From Actinomadura luteofluorescens (GTDB lineage Bacteria > Actinomycetota > Actinomycetes > Streptosporangiales > Streptosporangiaceae): a stretch of DNA of 64,000 bases. Where the stretch lies: assembly GCF_013409365.1 (NCBI RefSeq), contig NZ_JACCBA010000001.1:1054001-1118000 (forward strand), read 5' to 3'. The position numbers were made by a program, and so were the translations under genes. Under the pieces are notes generated by a model that saw only the letters and a list, made by a program, of their open reading frames with translations, did not search any database and had not been told where the DNA came from. This document shows, in pieces, positions 1-9,226 of the stretch (position 1 is its first letter; each line of letters starts with the position of its first letter).

Positions 1-10
1 GCTCGCTCAC
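1..10 (-). CDS. Possible start of a third gene of the MoxR operon (vWA expected), cut by the window edge
   Basis: On the minus strand a GTG codon at bases 10-8 overlaps the TGA stop of the MoxR gene by four bases (GTGA), followed by AGC GAG. This is the same coupled arrangement used throughout the window. Only three codons are visible, so no product can be read. In vWA-MoxR-VMAP operons the gene beside MoxR commonly encodes a von Willebrand A domain protein; that identity is inference from context only. Confidence 0.3.
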
Positions 11-1164
11 TCAGGCGCCACTTCCAACCGCTGCCAGATGAGATCCAGGAGACGTTCCCAGCCGGTATCGGGGTCGCTTGCACCGGAGGTGGCGAGGTAG
101 ACGGCGTTGAGCAACTGGTCCGCGGCGAGCCCGCGGTGGCTGCTGCGGTGCTCCAGGAAACTGCGGACCAGCCGCCGGGTGCGCTCGTCGGACCGCTCGG
201 CGAAGTGCGCGGCCACCATGTCGGCGAGCCGTGTCTCGTCGGGCTCTCCCATCGAGAACTGCAGGCACCGGCGAAGGAAGGCGGGCGGGAACTCCCGCTC
301 GCCGTTGCTGGTGATCACCACGATGGGGAACGCCCGGCAGCGGACTCTGCCCCGCACGATCTCGGCCGTGCCGTCAGGGTCGGCGGTGTGGACCTTCACC
401 ACGGGTTCCCGGGCGCTGACGCGGAAGAGTTCGGTAATCCCGTATTCGCCCTCCTCCAGGACGTCGAGAAGGTCGTTCGGCAGATCTATGTCGCTTTTGT
501 CGAGTTCATCGACGAGCAGCACCCGCGGGAGCTCATAGGGCAGCAGCGCGGTACCCAGCGGGCCGAGCCGGAGGTAGTGCCCCACTCCGGCATCGGTCAG
601 CGCGGCGACATCCGGATCCCCTTCGGCCGGCGCCTCCGGTAACTCCCCGGCCTGGCGCGCGAGCGTCCTGCGGCCGGTCGCGGCGTCCTGCGCCCGTCCG
701 ATCGCGTCGTACTCGTAGAGGCCGTCGCGCAGCGTGCTCCGGCTGCCGATGGGCCAGCGCAGCACCCGGCCGAGGCCCAGCTCGCGGGTGATCCGGTAGG
801 CGAGGGTCGACTTCCCGACGCCCGGGTCTCCGGTGACCAGAAGCGGCCGCCGCAGGAACAGCGCCGCGTTGACGGCGTCGACCTCCGCGGGGTCGGCCAG
901 GCGCGGCCGCGCGCTGACGGGGCCGAGCCTGCGGACGAGGTCGCGCTCGTCGCCGGGCGGAGGCGGGAGGGCCGGTCCGCCGTCGAAGGCGCGCCACGGG
1001 GGCGGCGGGGGCAGTTCCTCGGCGAACCGCCCCTCCGGCAGGGGGCGTCCGGTGCCGCGATAGATCCACCATGCGGCGCGGGCGTCCGGGGCGGCGTCCC
1101 CCGCGCCGGCGGGCATGGGCGCGTCACGAGGGTAAGGGACCTCGGGCGGCTCGTCAGCGGCCAT
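7..1164 (-). CDS. MoxR-family AAA+ ATPase
   Basis: A 385-residue protein with one AAA+ module. Walker A is TGDPGVGKST (about residue 111), Walker B is LLVDELDKSD, and a sensor-1-like segment VVITSNGEREFPPAFLRRC follows, as in MoxR/RavA-type ATPases. The first 70 residues are proline-rich and probably unstructured. MoxR proteins act with vWA partners as ATP-driven chaperones that remodel or switch client complexes. The gene lies 169 bases downstream of the VMAP-like gene on the same strand and probably ends coupled to another gene at the window edge. Together with VMAP and the divergent cyclase-like effector this suggests the ATPase arm of a ternary conflict system. The AAA+ assignment is secure; the system role is inferred. 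Confidence 0.85.
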   Translation of the reverse strand: MAADEPPEVPYPRDAPMPAGAGDAAPDARAAWWIYRGTGRPLPEGRFAEELPPPPPWRAFDGGPALPPPPGDERDLVRRLGPVSARPRLADPAEVDAVNAALFLRRPLLVTGDPGVGKSTLAYRITRELGLGRVLRWPIGSRSTLRDGLYEYDAIGRAQDAATGRRTLARQAGELPEAPAEGDPDVAALTDAGVGHYLRLGPLGTALLPYELPRVLLVDELDKSDIDLPNDLLDVLEEGEYGITELFRVSAREPVVKVHTADPDGTAEIVRGRVRCRAFPIVVITSNGEREFPPAFLRRCLQFSMGEPDETRLADMVAAHFAERSDERTRRLVRSFLEHRSSHRGLAADQLLNAVYLATSGASDPDTGWERLLDLIWQRLEVAPE

Positions 1165-1333
1165 CGACGATGTCCCCTTCTGGTGTGACTATGGGTTCCT
1201 GCGATGGATGGTCGAACTCGGGCAGAACCGGTGAGGGCCACCTTAGATCGAGCATCCCCTTCGGGGCGGCCGTTCGCAAGAGCTTGTTGGGCCACGGCGT
1301 TGTGACCCTTAATCAGTCACGTCGCGTCAACCG

Positions 1334-2911
1334 TCACATCCGGGAGGCAGGGGCCCGAAGTGCACTGGAATCGTCCAGGAAGTGATTCGGGTCATCCCAT
1401 AGGAGGGTTAGTTCCAGTGCGGAGCCACCATTATGGTCATCGGACGGCGCGTTTCCCCGGAGCCGTCTGATGTCGGTCGGCAGGGTCCTGATGTCGGGAC
1501 GATCGACGACCTGCCGCACCGCCTCCCGCATTTCCGGTGCGGGCCGATCCGCCCTGTGCCAGAGCACCACGGGCACCCCGGCCCGCAGCGCCTTCCAGAG
1601 TTCGCTGCGGCCGGGCTCGCGATCGGGCGGACCGCTCAGCACGCACGCGACGATCTCGCGGCGGCTCAGCAGCCGGTCGCCCATCGGACGCGGATGCGCG
1701 GGCTCCCCCGGGGCGGCCCAGTAGGTGAGCCCGTCGACGGCGTCGACGAGCACCTGCCAGCGCTGGCGCCATGCACGGTGAAAGCCGAACGCGCGCAGCC
1801 GCTCCTGGCTCCGGACGAGGATCTCGTACTCCGCGCCGAGCGGCGGGGGATCCGGCATCTCCAGGGCGTCGCGCGTCCACCGGTCCACATCGAGATTGAT
1901 CATGTCGAGCGGCAGCACGAACTCCAGCACGAGGGAGTCGTCGAGTTCGTAGGCCCAGCCGTGCTCGGCCTCGTGGATCAGGGCGCCGACGCGCTCGCGC
2001 ACCGAACTCATGGTGACGACCTCGTCCTCTCCCGGCTCGGGGCGCCATTCGAGCGGATGTATCTGCCGCCAGTGCGACAGCCGGAACACGACCTCGTCCT
2101 CGACGAGATCCGGGAGCGGTTCGAGCTGGATGATGAGGTAGATGGGCTTGTCGGCGCGCGTCGAGAGCACCCCGGAACGGTCGCGCATGCGGTCGAGGTA
2201 ATCGGCCTGGGCGACGTCGCCCGCGCCGCGCAACTGCTCGGTCTGCCGGGCGAGCCAATCGCGCAGCCTTTTGAGCCGCCACGCCTCCTCGGTCCCCGCG
2301 CTTCCGGACGTCTGCCTTGTCTGCATGGTCTGCAGCAGCATCGCGACGAAAATAAGGTGCGGCGAGGGTTTCCCGGGCGCCGTGTTGTGGTCGAGGAGCG
2401 CCGAGAACGCGTCCCAGGCGTCGGTGAGCCTGAACGGCACGGTGGCGATGCCGTTTCCGGTGGCGGCCACGTAAAGGCGGGTGAGGGAGGGGATCCGCAG
2501 GCCGCTGAGCAGATCCTCGATCTGGGTCTCGACGACCGGCTCCAGGTGGGCGCGGACCGGGCTCAGCATGCGCTTCAGGTGGGCCACGGCCGCCGTCGGG
2601 CCGGCCACGAACTCGATCGCGCGGACCAGCAACTGGAGCCCGTCGGGTATTTCCCGGCAGGCGAGCACGAGGTGGTAGAGGTAATACCTCGGCTGCGGCA
2701 GATCCGGCAGCAGCACCGGTGCGCGCACGTGCTCGCTGATGTAATGCAGGACGATGGAGCGGGCGGTGGCCTCCCGCATATCCGGTATGTCCAAGAGCAG
2801 CGCGACGATGTCGGCGGTGGTCTGCTCCGCGAGGACCTGCTCCTGCGCGTGCCCCAGCGACAGCGAAGCCGACGGCACCAGGGCGGGCCACCTCGACTCC
2901 TCGTCGGCCAT
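1334..2911 (-). CDS. VMAP-like protein with N-terminal effector-associated domain
   Basis: A 525-residue protein. Residues about 30-120 form an all-helical effector-associated domain (EAD2-like) with DIPDM and the CREIPDGLQLL stretch; the same domain ends the divergent cyclase-like protein. The middle is a helical region. About residues 250-510 match the VMAP C-terminal domain in overall pattern: an EFVLPLDMINLDVDRW stretch, a WRQRWQ helix, and a final LTLLWDDPNHF. VMAP proteins are thought to be the central scaffold/sensor of vWA-MoxR-VMAP ternary systems, joining an effector through matching EADs. No catalytic motif is evident. The start at 2911 has GGGGAGG about 12 bases upstream. Family recognition is by eye; function is inference. 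Confidence 0.7.
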   Translation of the reverse strand: MADEESRWPALVPSASLSLGHAQEQVLAEQTTADIVALLLDIPDMREATARSIVLHYISEHVRAPVLLPDLPQPRYYLYHLVLACREIPDGLQLLVRAIEFVAGPTAAVAHLKRMLSPVRAHLEPVVETQIEDLLSGLRIPSLTRLYVAATGNGIATVPFRLTDAWDAFSALLDHNTAPGKPSPHLIFVAMLLQTMQTRQTSGSAGTEEAWRLKRLRDWLARQTEQLRGAGDVAQADYLDRMRDRSGVLSTRADKPIYLIIQLEPLPDLVEDEVVFRLSHWRQIHPLEWRPEPGEDEVVTMSSVRERVGALIHEAEHGWAYELDDSLVLEFVLPLDMINLDVDRWTRDALEMPDPPPLGAEYEILVRSQERLRAFGFHRAWRQRWQVLVDAVDGLTYWAAPGEPAHPRPMGDRLLSRREIVACVLSGPPDREPGRSELWKALRAGVPVVLWHRADRPAPEMREAVRQVVDRPDIRTLPTDIRRLRGNAPSDDHNGGSALELTLLWDDPNHFLDDSSALRAPASRM

Positions 2912-3126
2912 GCGCCGTCACCGCCTCCCCGCCCCCGTCCGTTCCGCCAGTCAATGTAGGCCGCGACCGCCCGATCGTTCTGCGTCGCCGGACACAATGG
3001 GATTTACCACATCACCGCAAGGGGCGCCCATTCTCCGGAGCGGCCGAACGGAACCCTACTTGCCGGAGTGTGCACCATGCGTGCACCCTTGGGGGCAATC
3101 CAATCGTTCAAGGGGCATCAGAGGTC
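2912..3126. promoter_or_regulatory. Divergent promoter region of the VMAP and cyclase-like genes
   Basis: A 215-base region between the divergently transcribed VMAP-like and cyclase-like genes, so it must hold promoters for both. It is less GC-rich than its surroundings around 2950-3010. No convincing -35/-10 pair or operator palindrome could be picked out by eye. A shared control region is consistent with coordinated expression of sensor and effector. Confidence 0.4.
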
Positions 3127-4143
3127 ATGCGGAACGGCTCCGGCGAAGCGGGGACAGGCTGGACCCCGACCGGTCATTGCACGCTCTTCGTCTGCGACAT
3201 CATCAGTTTCGGCAAACGCCCTGACCACGTGCAAAGCCATCTGCGAACCGTCTTATACGAGGCCCTCCGGAGCTGTTTCGAGGCGTCGGGCGTCCCCCTC
3301 GAAGGCTGTTACCAGGAGGACCGCGGCGACGGCGTCATCGTCGTGCTGCCGCCGTCCTACGACCCGTCCCGCCTCGCCCATCCGCTGCCCGACCACCTGC
3401 GCGGCGCCCTGCGCAGGCACAACGAACTGGCCGCCGAGCACGCGCGGATGCGGTTGCGGATCGCGCTGCACAGCGGGCCGCTCGAATCGGACGCCAAGGG
3501 GATCGTCGGCACCTCCGTCAACCACGTCAACCGGCTCCTGGACGCGCCGTCCTTCAAGGAGGCGCTCGCCGCGGTGCCCGCCGACCTGGGGGTGCTGGCG
3601 TCCGACGAGTTCTACCGCGAGGTGATCCGGGAGGGCCGCGGCGCCATCGACCCCACGGAGTTCCGGCCGATCGAGGTGCGTCTCAAGGAGACCGAGACCA
3701 CCGCCTGGCTCAGCGTCCGCACCTCGCGACAGCAGGAGGCCACGGAGGACGCCGCCGGCGCGCCGGCCCGGGTGGGACCGCTTCCGGCCAGCGGCACCGG
3801 GCCGCCCGCTCCCGGCCTCGACGGGCACCCCGAGCCGGACCGGGCGGACGTTCCCGCCCTGCCCGCCCTGTTCGAGATCGTCGAGCGGCTCATGGACATC
3901 CCGCTGCTGACGACGGCCGAGGGCCGCCAGCAGATCGTGGACGCCCTGCGCAAAGAGATCGCGATCCGCGTGCCGCGCCGCGCGCAGCCCCATCTGGACG
4001 TCCATTCGATCGTGCGGACGTGCCTGGAGTTCCCCAACGGGCTCCAGGAATTCCTCGCACTGGTCCATGCCTACGCCGGTGAGTCGACGCAGGTCCAGGC
4101 GCTGGACGACACGGTCGCGAGGCTGACCGGGCGCGCCCCCTGA
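3127..4143 (+). CDS. Class III nucleotidyl-cyclase-like protein with C-terminal effector-associated domain
   Basis: A 338-residue protein from the ATG at 3127, which has AGAGG just before it; an in-frame GTG at 3070 is a less likely start. Residues about 12-200 resemble a class III adenylate/guanylate cyclase catalytic core. They include a first metal-site-like Asp in FVCDIISFGK, a second in EDRGDGVIVVLP, then LRIALHSGP, and GIVGTSVNHVNRLL with the conserved Asn/Arg pattern. A proline-rich linker follows. The last ~95 residues are an effector-associated helical domain (RLMDIPLL, CLEFPNGLQEFL) that aligns with the VMAP N-terminus. This suggests recruitment to VMAP through like-like domain contact. 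Whether it makes a cyclic nucleotide is unknown. Confidence 0.7.
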   Translation: MRNGSGEAGTGWTPTGHCTLFVCDIISFGKRPDHVQSHLRTVLYEALRSCFEASGVPLEGCYQEDRGDGVIVVLPPSYDPSRLAHPLPDHLRGALRRHNELAAEHARMRLRIALHSGPLESDAKGIVGTSVNHVNRLLDAPSFKEALAAVPADLGVLASDEFYREVIREGRGAIDPTEFRPIEVRLKETETTAWLSVRTSRQQEATEDAAGAPARVGPLPASGTGPPAPGLDGHPEPDRADVPALPALFEIVERLMDIPLLTTAEGRQQIVDALRKEIAIRVPRRAQPHLDVHSIVRTCLEFPNGLQEFLALVHAYAGESTQVQALDDTVARLTGRAP

Positions 4144-4174
4144 CGTCGGCGCGCGAGCCTTCCCAGCCGAACGG

Positions 4175-5356
4175 TCACCAGGTCACGGGCAGCTCCAGGG
4201 GGCCGTGGAAGAGGGAGTCCGCGCGCCACTGGACGGCCTCCGGGGGCACCGCCAGGCGCAGGTCGGCGAAGCGCCGCACCAGGGCGGCGAGGGCCGTCCG
4301 CATCTCGGTCCTGGCGAGCTGGGCGCCGATGCAGAAGTGGGGGCCGTGGCCGAACGTCAGGTGCTTGTTGTCGGTGCGGCCGAGGTCCGTCATCTCCGGA
4401 TCGGGGAACAGTGCCGGGTCGTGGTTGGCCGCGAGCGCCGACACCGCGACCGTGCTGCCGGCGGGGATCGGCACCCCGCCGATCTCCACGTCCCGGAGGG
4501 CCAGGCGCGGGGTGCCGACCGGCACCGACGGCACCGTCCGCAGCAGCTCCTCCACCGCCGGGGCCACCAGGTCCGGATCGCGGTGCAGCGCGGCGTACAG
4601 CTCGGGGCGCGCCAGCAGGGCGTACACGCATCGGGCGAGCTGGTTCATCGTGGGCCCGTGCCCGGCGATCAGGAGCGTGATCGCGAGCCTGACCAGCTCC
4701 GCCTCGCTGATCCGCTCTCCTCGGTCGGACATCGTCAGCAGCTCGCTGACCAGGTCGCCGGCCGGTTCGGCGCGTCTGGCCGCGACCAGGTCGACGAAGT
4801 AGCGCTGGATCGCGGCCCGGGCCCGGTCGATCTCCTCCGGGGAGTGGCCGCGCAGCGCCATGATCGTCTCGGCCCAGCCGCGGAAGGAGTCGCGGTCCTC
4901 CCGCCGCACGCCGAGCAGCTCGCAGATGTCGGTGAGCGGCAGCGGCGCGCACAGCGCGTGGACCAGGTCGGCGGGCGGCCCGCCCGCGGCCATCTCGTCC
5001 AGCAGTCCGTCGACGACCTGCGCGATGCCCGCCCGCATGGCCTCGACACGGCGGCGGTTGAACGCCTGGGCGACCGCCCGCCGGAGCCGGGTGTGCTCCG
5101 GCGGGTCCATCTCGAACAGGACCCTGCTGGAGCCGACCGGCTCCCGCGGCTGCGCGGGCGCGCGGGGCAGGAACGTCGCGGCGCTGCTGAAGGCCGGGTC
5201 GCACAGCACGTGCTGCGCCTCGGCCGCCCGGGTCACCACGTACCCGACGTCGCCCGACAGCATCCGCACGCGGGCGGCCGGGCCGGGCGTGCGGATGTCG
5301 TTGATCGACGGCGGCGGCCGGTCGCCGGCCTCCTCCCGACCGGTCGGCTCGTTCAT
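4175..5356 (-). CDS. Cytochrome P450 of the type II polyketide cluster, atypical I-helix
   Basis: A 393-residue bacterial P450. The start at 5356 has GGGAGGAG upstream and overlaps the TGA of the preceding cyclase/oxygenase gene (ATGA). The heme loop is FGHGPHFCIG (Cys342) and the K-helix ExxR is E270-LL-R273. The I-helix reads AGHGPTMN (231-238) where most P450s have AGH(E/D)TT-N, so the acidic residue and following Thr used for proton delivery are replaced by Gly234-Pro235. As the last gene of the aromatic polyketide operon it probably oxidises or couples the finished polyketide. The reaction cannot be read from sequence, and the altered I-helix may mean unusual O2 activation. Confidence 0.88.
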   Translation of the reverse strand: MNEPTGREEAGDRPPPSINDIRTPGPAARVRMLSGDVGYVVTRAAEAQHVLCDPAFSSAATFLPRAPAQPREPVGSSRVLFEMDPPEHTRLRRAVAQAFNRRRVEAMRAGIAQVVDGLLDEMAAGGPPADLVHALCAPLPLTDICELLGVRREDRDSFRGWAETIMALRGHSPEEIDRARAAIQRYFVDLVAARRAEPAGDLVSELLTMSDRGERISEAELVRLAITLLIAGHGPTMNQLARCVYALLARPELYAALHRDPDLVAPAVEELLRTVPSVPVGTPRLALRDVEIGGVPIPAGSTVAVSALAANHDPALFPDPEMTDLGRTDNKHLTFGHGPHFCIGAQLARTEMRTALAALVRRFADLRLAVPPEAVQWRADSLFHGPLELPVTW

Positions 5357-6057
5357 CGCTCCTCCCGTCCGGTCCCGGACGCCCCGGGCGCCCGGTCGTC
5401 CCCGGCCTGGCCCGCGTGGTAGGCGCTGATGCGCGTGCGGGTCGCGCGGACCTTGGCGTCCAGACCGCGGAGCGCGGCGGCGAGCGCCCGGTGCTCCGGG
5501 GAGGCGAGGAAGCCCTCGTGGGCGTCCTCGTCGGTCCAGTCGCTGATCAGGTGGTAGGTGCCGGGGTCGGCGAGGTCGCGCGACAGCGACTGGGCGACGT
5601 GCCCGGGGTGGCGGGCGGCGACGGCCGCCATCTGGCACCAGGTCCGCTCGAACTCCGTGCCGCGCGCCTCGTCCACGCTGATCTCCAGCAGCAGCCGGTA
5701 CGTCGCCTGCGGCCGGTCGTCGGACCAGTGGTAGAACTCCTCGGCCTGCGCCTGGCGCATGGCCGGACGGTCCCTGTCGTACGGGACGAGCAGCGTGGCG
5801 AGCCTGGCGTTGATGTCGAGGAACCCGGGGTCGTCGCCGGCGGCGTACAGGGCCTTCTCGAAGGAGGCGTCTCCCTCGACCAGGTGGATGTACAGGTCGT
5901 GGAAGGTCAGCAGCGTGCGGCGCGTGACGCCGATGCGGCGGGGCAGGTCGGTGCGGTCGTGCTCGCGGAACACCGCCGCGACGGCGTCCCGGTCACCGGG
6001 CGCGATCTTCCGGATCATGACCGCCCGGTGGGTCGGGGGCGGGGCCTGGGGAAGCAT
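5353..6057 (-). CDS. Fused TcmI-type polyketide cyclase and TcmH-type anthrone monooxygenase
   Basis: A 234-residue protein. An upstream in-frame ATG at 6075 is rejected because the strong ribosome site AAGGAGG (6064-6070) lies between it and the ATG at 6057. Residues about 14-115 match the TcmI polyketide cyclase family: EHDRTDLPRRIGVTRRTLL, HDLYIHLVEGD, EEFYHW. Residues about 120-222 match the antibiotic biosynthesis monooxygenase (ABM/TcmH) fold: RLLLEISVDEARGTEFERTW, HLISDWTDEDAHEGF. In tetracenomycin biosynthesis these are separate enzymes, a late ring cyclase and a cofactor-free anthrone oxygenase. Here one polypeptide should close the last ring and oxidise the product. It is coupled to the P450 and sits 51 bases after the aromatase-methyltransferase gene. 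Confidence 0.82.
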   Translation of the reverse strand: MLPQAPPPTHRAVMIRKIAPGDRDAVAAVFREHDRTDLPRRIGVTRRTLLTFHDLYIHLVEGDASFEKALYAAGDDPGFLDINARLATLLVPYDRDRPAMRQAQAEEFYHWSDDRPQATYRLLLEISVDEARGTEFERTWCQMAAVAARHPGHVAQSLSRDLADPGTYHLISDWTDEDAHEGFLASPEHRALAAALRGLDAKVRATRTRISAYHAGQAGDDRAPGASGTGREER

Positions 6058-6063
6058 GCTCGT

Positions 6064-6070
6064 CCTCCTT
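6064..6070 (-). promoter_or_regulatory. Shine-Dalgarno site fixing the start of the cyclase/oxygenase gene
   Basis: AAGGAGG on the minus strand, six bases before the ATG at 6057 and downstream of the in-frame ATG at 6075. It decides for the shorter reading of the TcmI/TcmH fusion gene. Confidence 0.75.
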
Positions 6071-6108
6071 GACATCGGGATCGGCGGGCCCGGGTCACCG
6101 GCGCCCGG

Positions 6109-7890
<1,782 letters not shown>

Positions 7891-7903
7891 TCAGCTCCAG
7901 GGG

Positions 7904-9226
7904 TCAGGTTCCGGGAAGGTCGCGGGAGGCTCGTTCATCGCGTGGTTCGGCCGCCGGTGGGGTTTCGCGCGGGCAGGCGGCCAGGACGAGAGCGCTGTTG
8001 AACCCGCCCTCGCCGCGCGCCAGGATCAGCGCGTGGTCGATGCGGGCGGGCCGGGGGCGCCCGGTGACCAGGTCGAGTCCGTAGGACGGATCGGGCCGGA
8101 CGTCGGCGGTCGGCGGGATCATCCCGTCGCGCATGGCCAGCAGGCAGGTCGCGACGTCGACGGCGGCGCCGCCCGCCGACATGCGTCCGGTCATCGCCTT
8201 GGGCGCGGTCACCGGCACACCGCCGGCGCCGAACAGCCCGGTGAGCGCCTCGGCCTCGGCACGGTCGCGCATCGTGCCGCCCGCGGCGTCCGCGAACACC
8301 ACGTCGATCCGCTCGGGGGCGAGCCCGGCGTCGGCGAGGGCGAGCGCGGCGGCGTTGCGCAGCGTCGCCGGGCGGCTCGACCCGGGCGGCGGGTCCATCG
8401 TCGCGGCGTATCCGGCGACCCGCCCGTACCGGTGGCGGGCGCCGCGGGCGCGGGCACGGCCCTCGCGTTCCAGGACGAGGATCGCGCCGCCCTCGGCGAG
8501 CACGTGCCCGGAGGCGCCGGCGGCGAAGGGGCGGTAGGCGGTCGCCGGGTCGTCGCCGGCGGACAGCTGCGGAGCGGTCGGCGCGTCGCGGCCGGCCGAC
8601 ATCGCGGTCACCCCCCACGAGCAGACCGGGGCCTCGAACCCCCCGGTCAGCACGCCGTCGGCGCCCTTGCGCAGTACACGGCACGCCTGCCCGATCGCGT
8701 CCAGCCCGCCGGCCTGACCGCTGACCAGGACGCCGCAGGGGCCGCGCAGCCCGTGCCGGATGGAGATCTGGCCGGTGTTGACCGCGTAGAACCAGGCGTA
8801 CGACTGGTACGCGCTGACCTTCTTCGGCCCCATCGACCACAGCTTGCGCAGCTCGTTCTCGCCGAACTCGAACCCGCCGGCGGAGTTGGCCAGCACGACG
8901 CCGTACCGCAGCGACTCCTCGGGGGACGGCGACAGCCCGGCATCGGTGATCGCCCATTCGGCGGCGGTCAGCGCCAGCTGGGTGAGGCGGTCGGTCTGCG
9001 GCAGCAGCCGGCCCGGGAGGTGGTCGCGCGGGACGAACCCGGGGACCTCGCCGGCGAGCCGGGCCGGGTAGCCGCTCGGGTCGAACCGGGTGATGGGCCC
9101 GATCGCGATGCGGCCGGTCAGCGTCGCCTCCCAGTGCCGCTCGGCGCCGAGGCCGCTCGGCGACACCACGCCGATCCCGGTGATGACCGCCCGGTCGTCC
9201 TCGGCGGCCGCCGCGGCGCCGGTCAT
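7904..9226 (-). CDS. Chain-length factor (KS-beta) of the type II PKS
   Basis: A 440-residue ketosynthase-fold protein. The open frame extends further upstream, but the ATG at 9226 overlaps the KS-alpha stop (ATGA) and begins just before the fold (AVITGIGVVSPSGLG), so it is taken as the start. The position of the KS nucleophile is Gln171 in VLVSGQAGG, the hallmark of chain-length factors, which decarboxylate malonyl-ACP and set chain length as a heterodimer with KS-alpha. Order and coupling match whiE/tcm systems. The chain length cannot be deduced by eye. Confidence 0.93.
   Translation of the reverse strand: MTGAAAAAEDDRAVITGIGVVSPSGLGAERHWEATLTGRIAIGPITRFDPSGYPARLAGEVPGFVPRDHLPGRLLPQTDRLTQLALTAAEWAITDAGLSPSPEESLRYGVVLANSAGGFEFGENELRKLWSMGPKKVSAYQSYAWFYAVNTGQISIRHGLRGPCGVLVSGQAGGLDAIGQACRVLRKGADGVLTGGFEAPVCSWGVTAMSAGRDAPTAPQLSAGDDPATAYRPFAAGASGHVLAEGGAILVLEREGRARARGARHRYGRVAGYAATMDPPPGSSRPATLRNAAALALADAGLAPERIDVVFADAAGGTMRDRAEAEALTGLFGAGGVPVTAPKAMTGRMSAGGAAVDVATCLLAMRDGMIPPTADVRPDPSYGLDLVTGRPRPARIDHALILARGEGGFNSALVLAACPRETPPAAEPRDERASRDLPGT

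Noticed and set aside
1433..2959. A 508-codon plus-strand frame opposite the VMAP-like gene
   Set aside because: His/Arg/Gly-rich translation with no family, and the minus strand carries EAD and VMAP-C-type segments.
3100..3700. GGDEF diguanylate cyclase
   Set aside because: No GG(D/E)EF motif; the GDG, LRIALHSG and GTSVNHVNRLL motifs fit class III cyclases.
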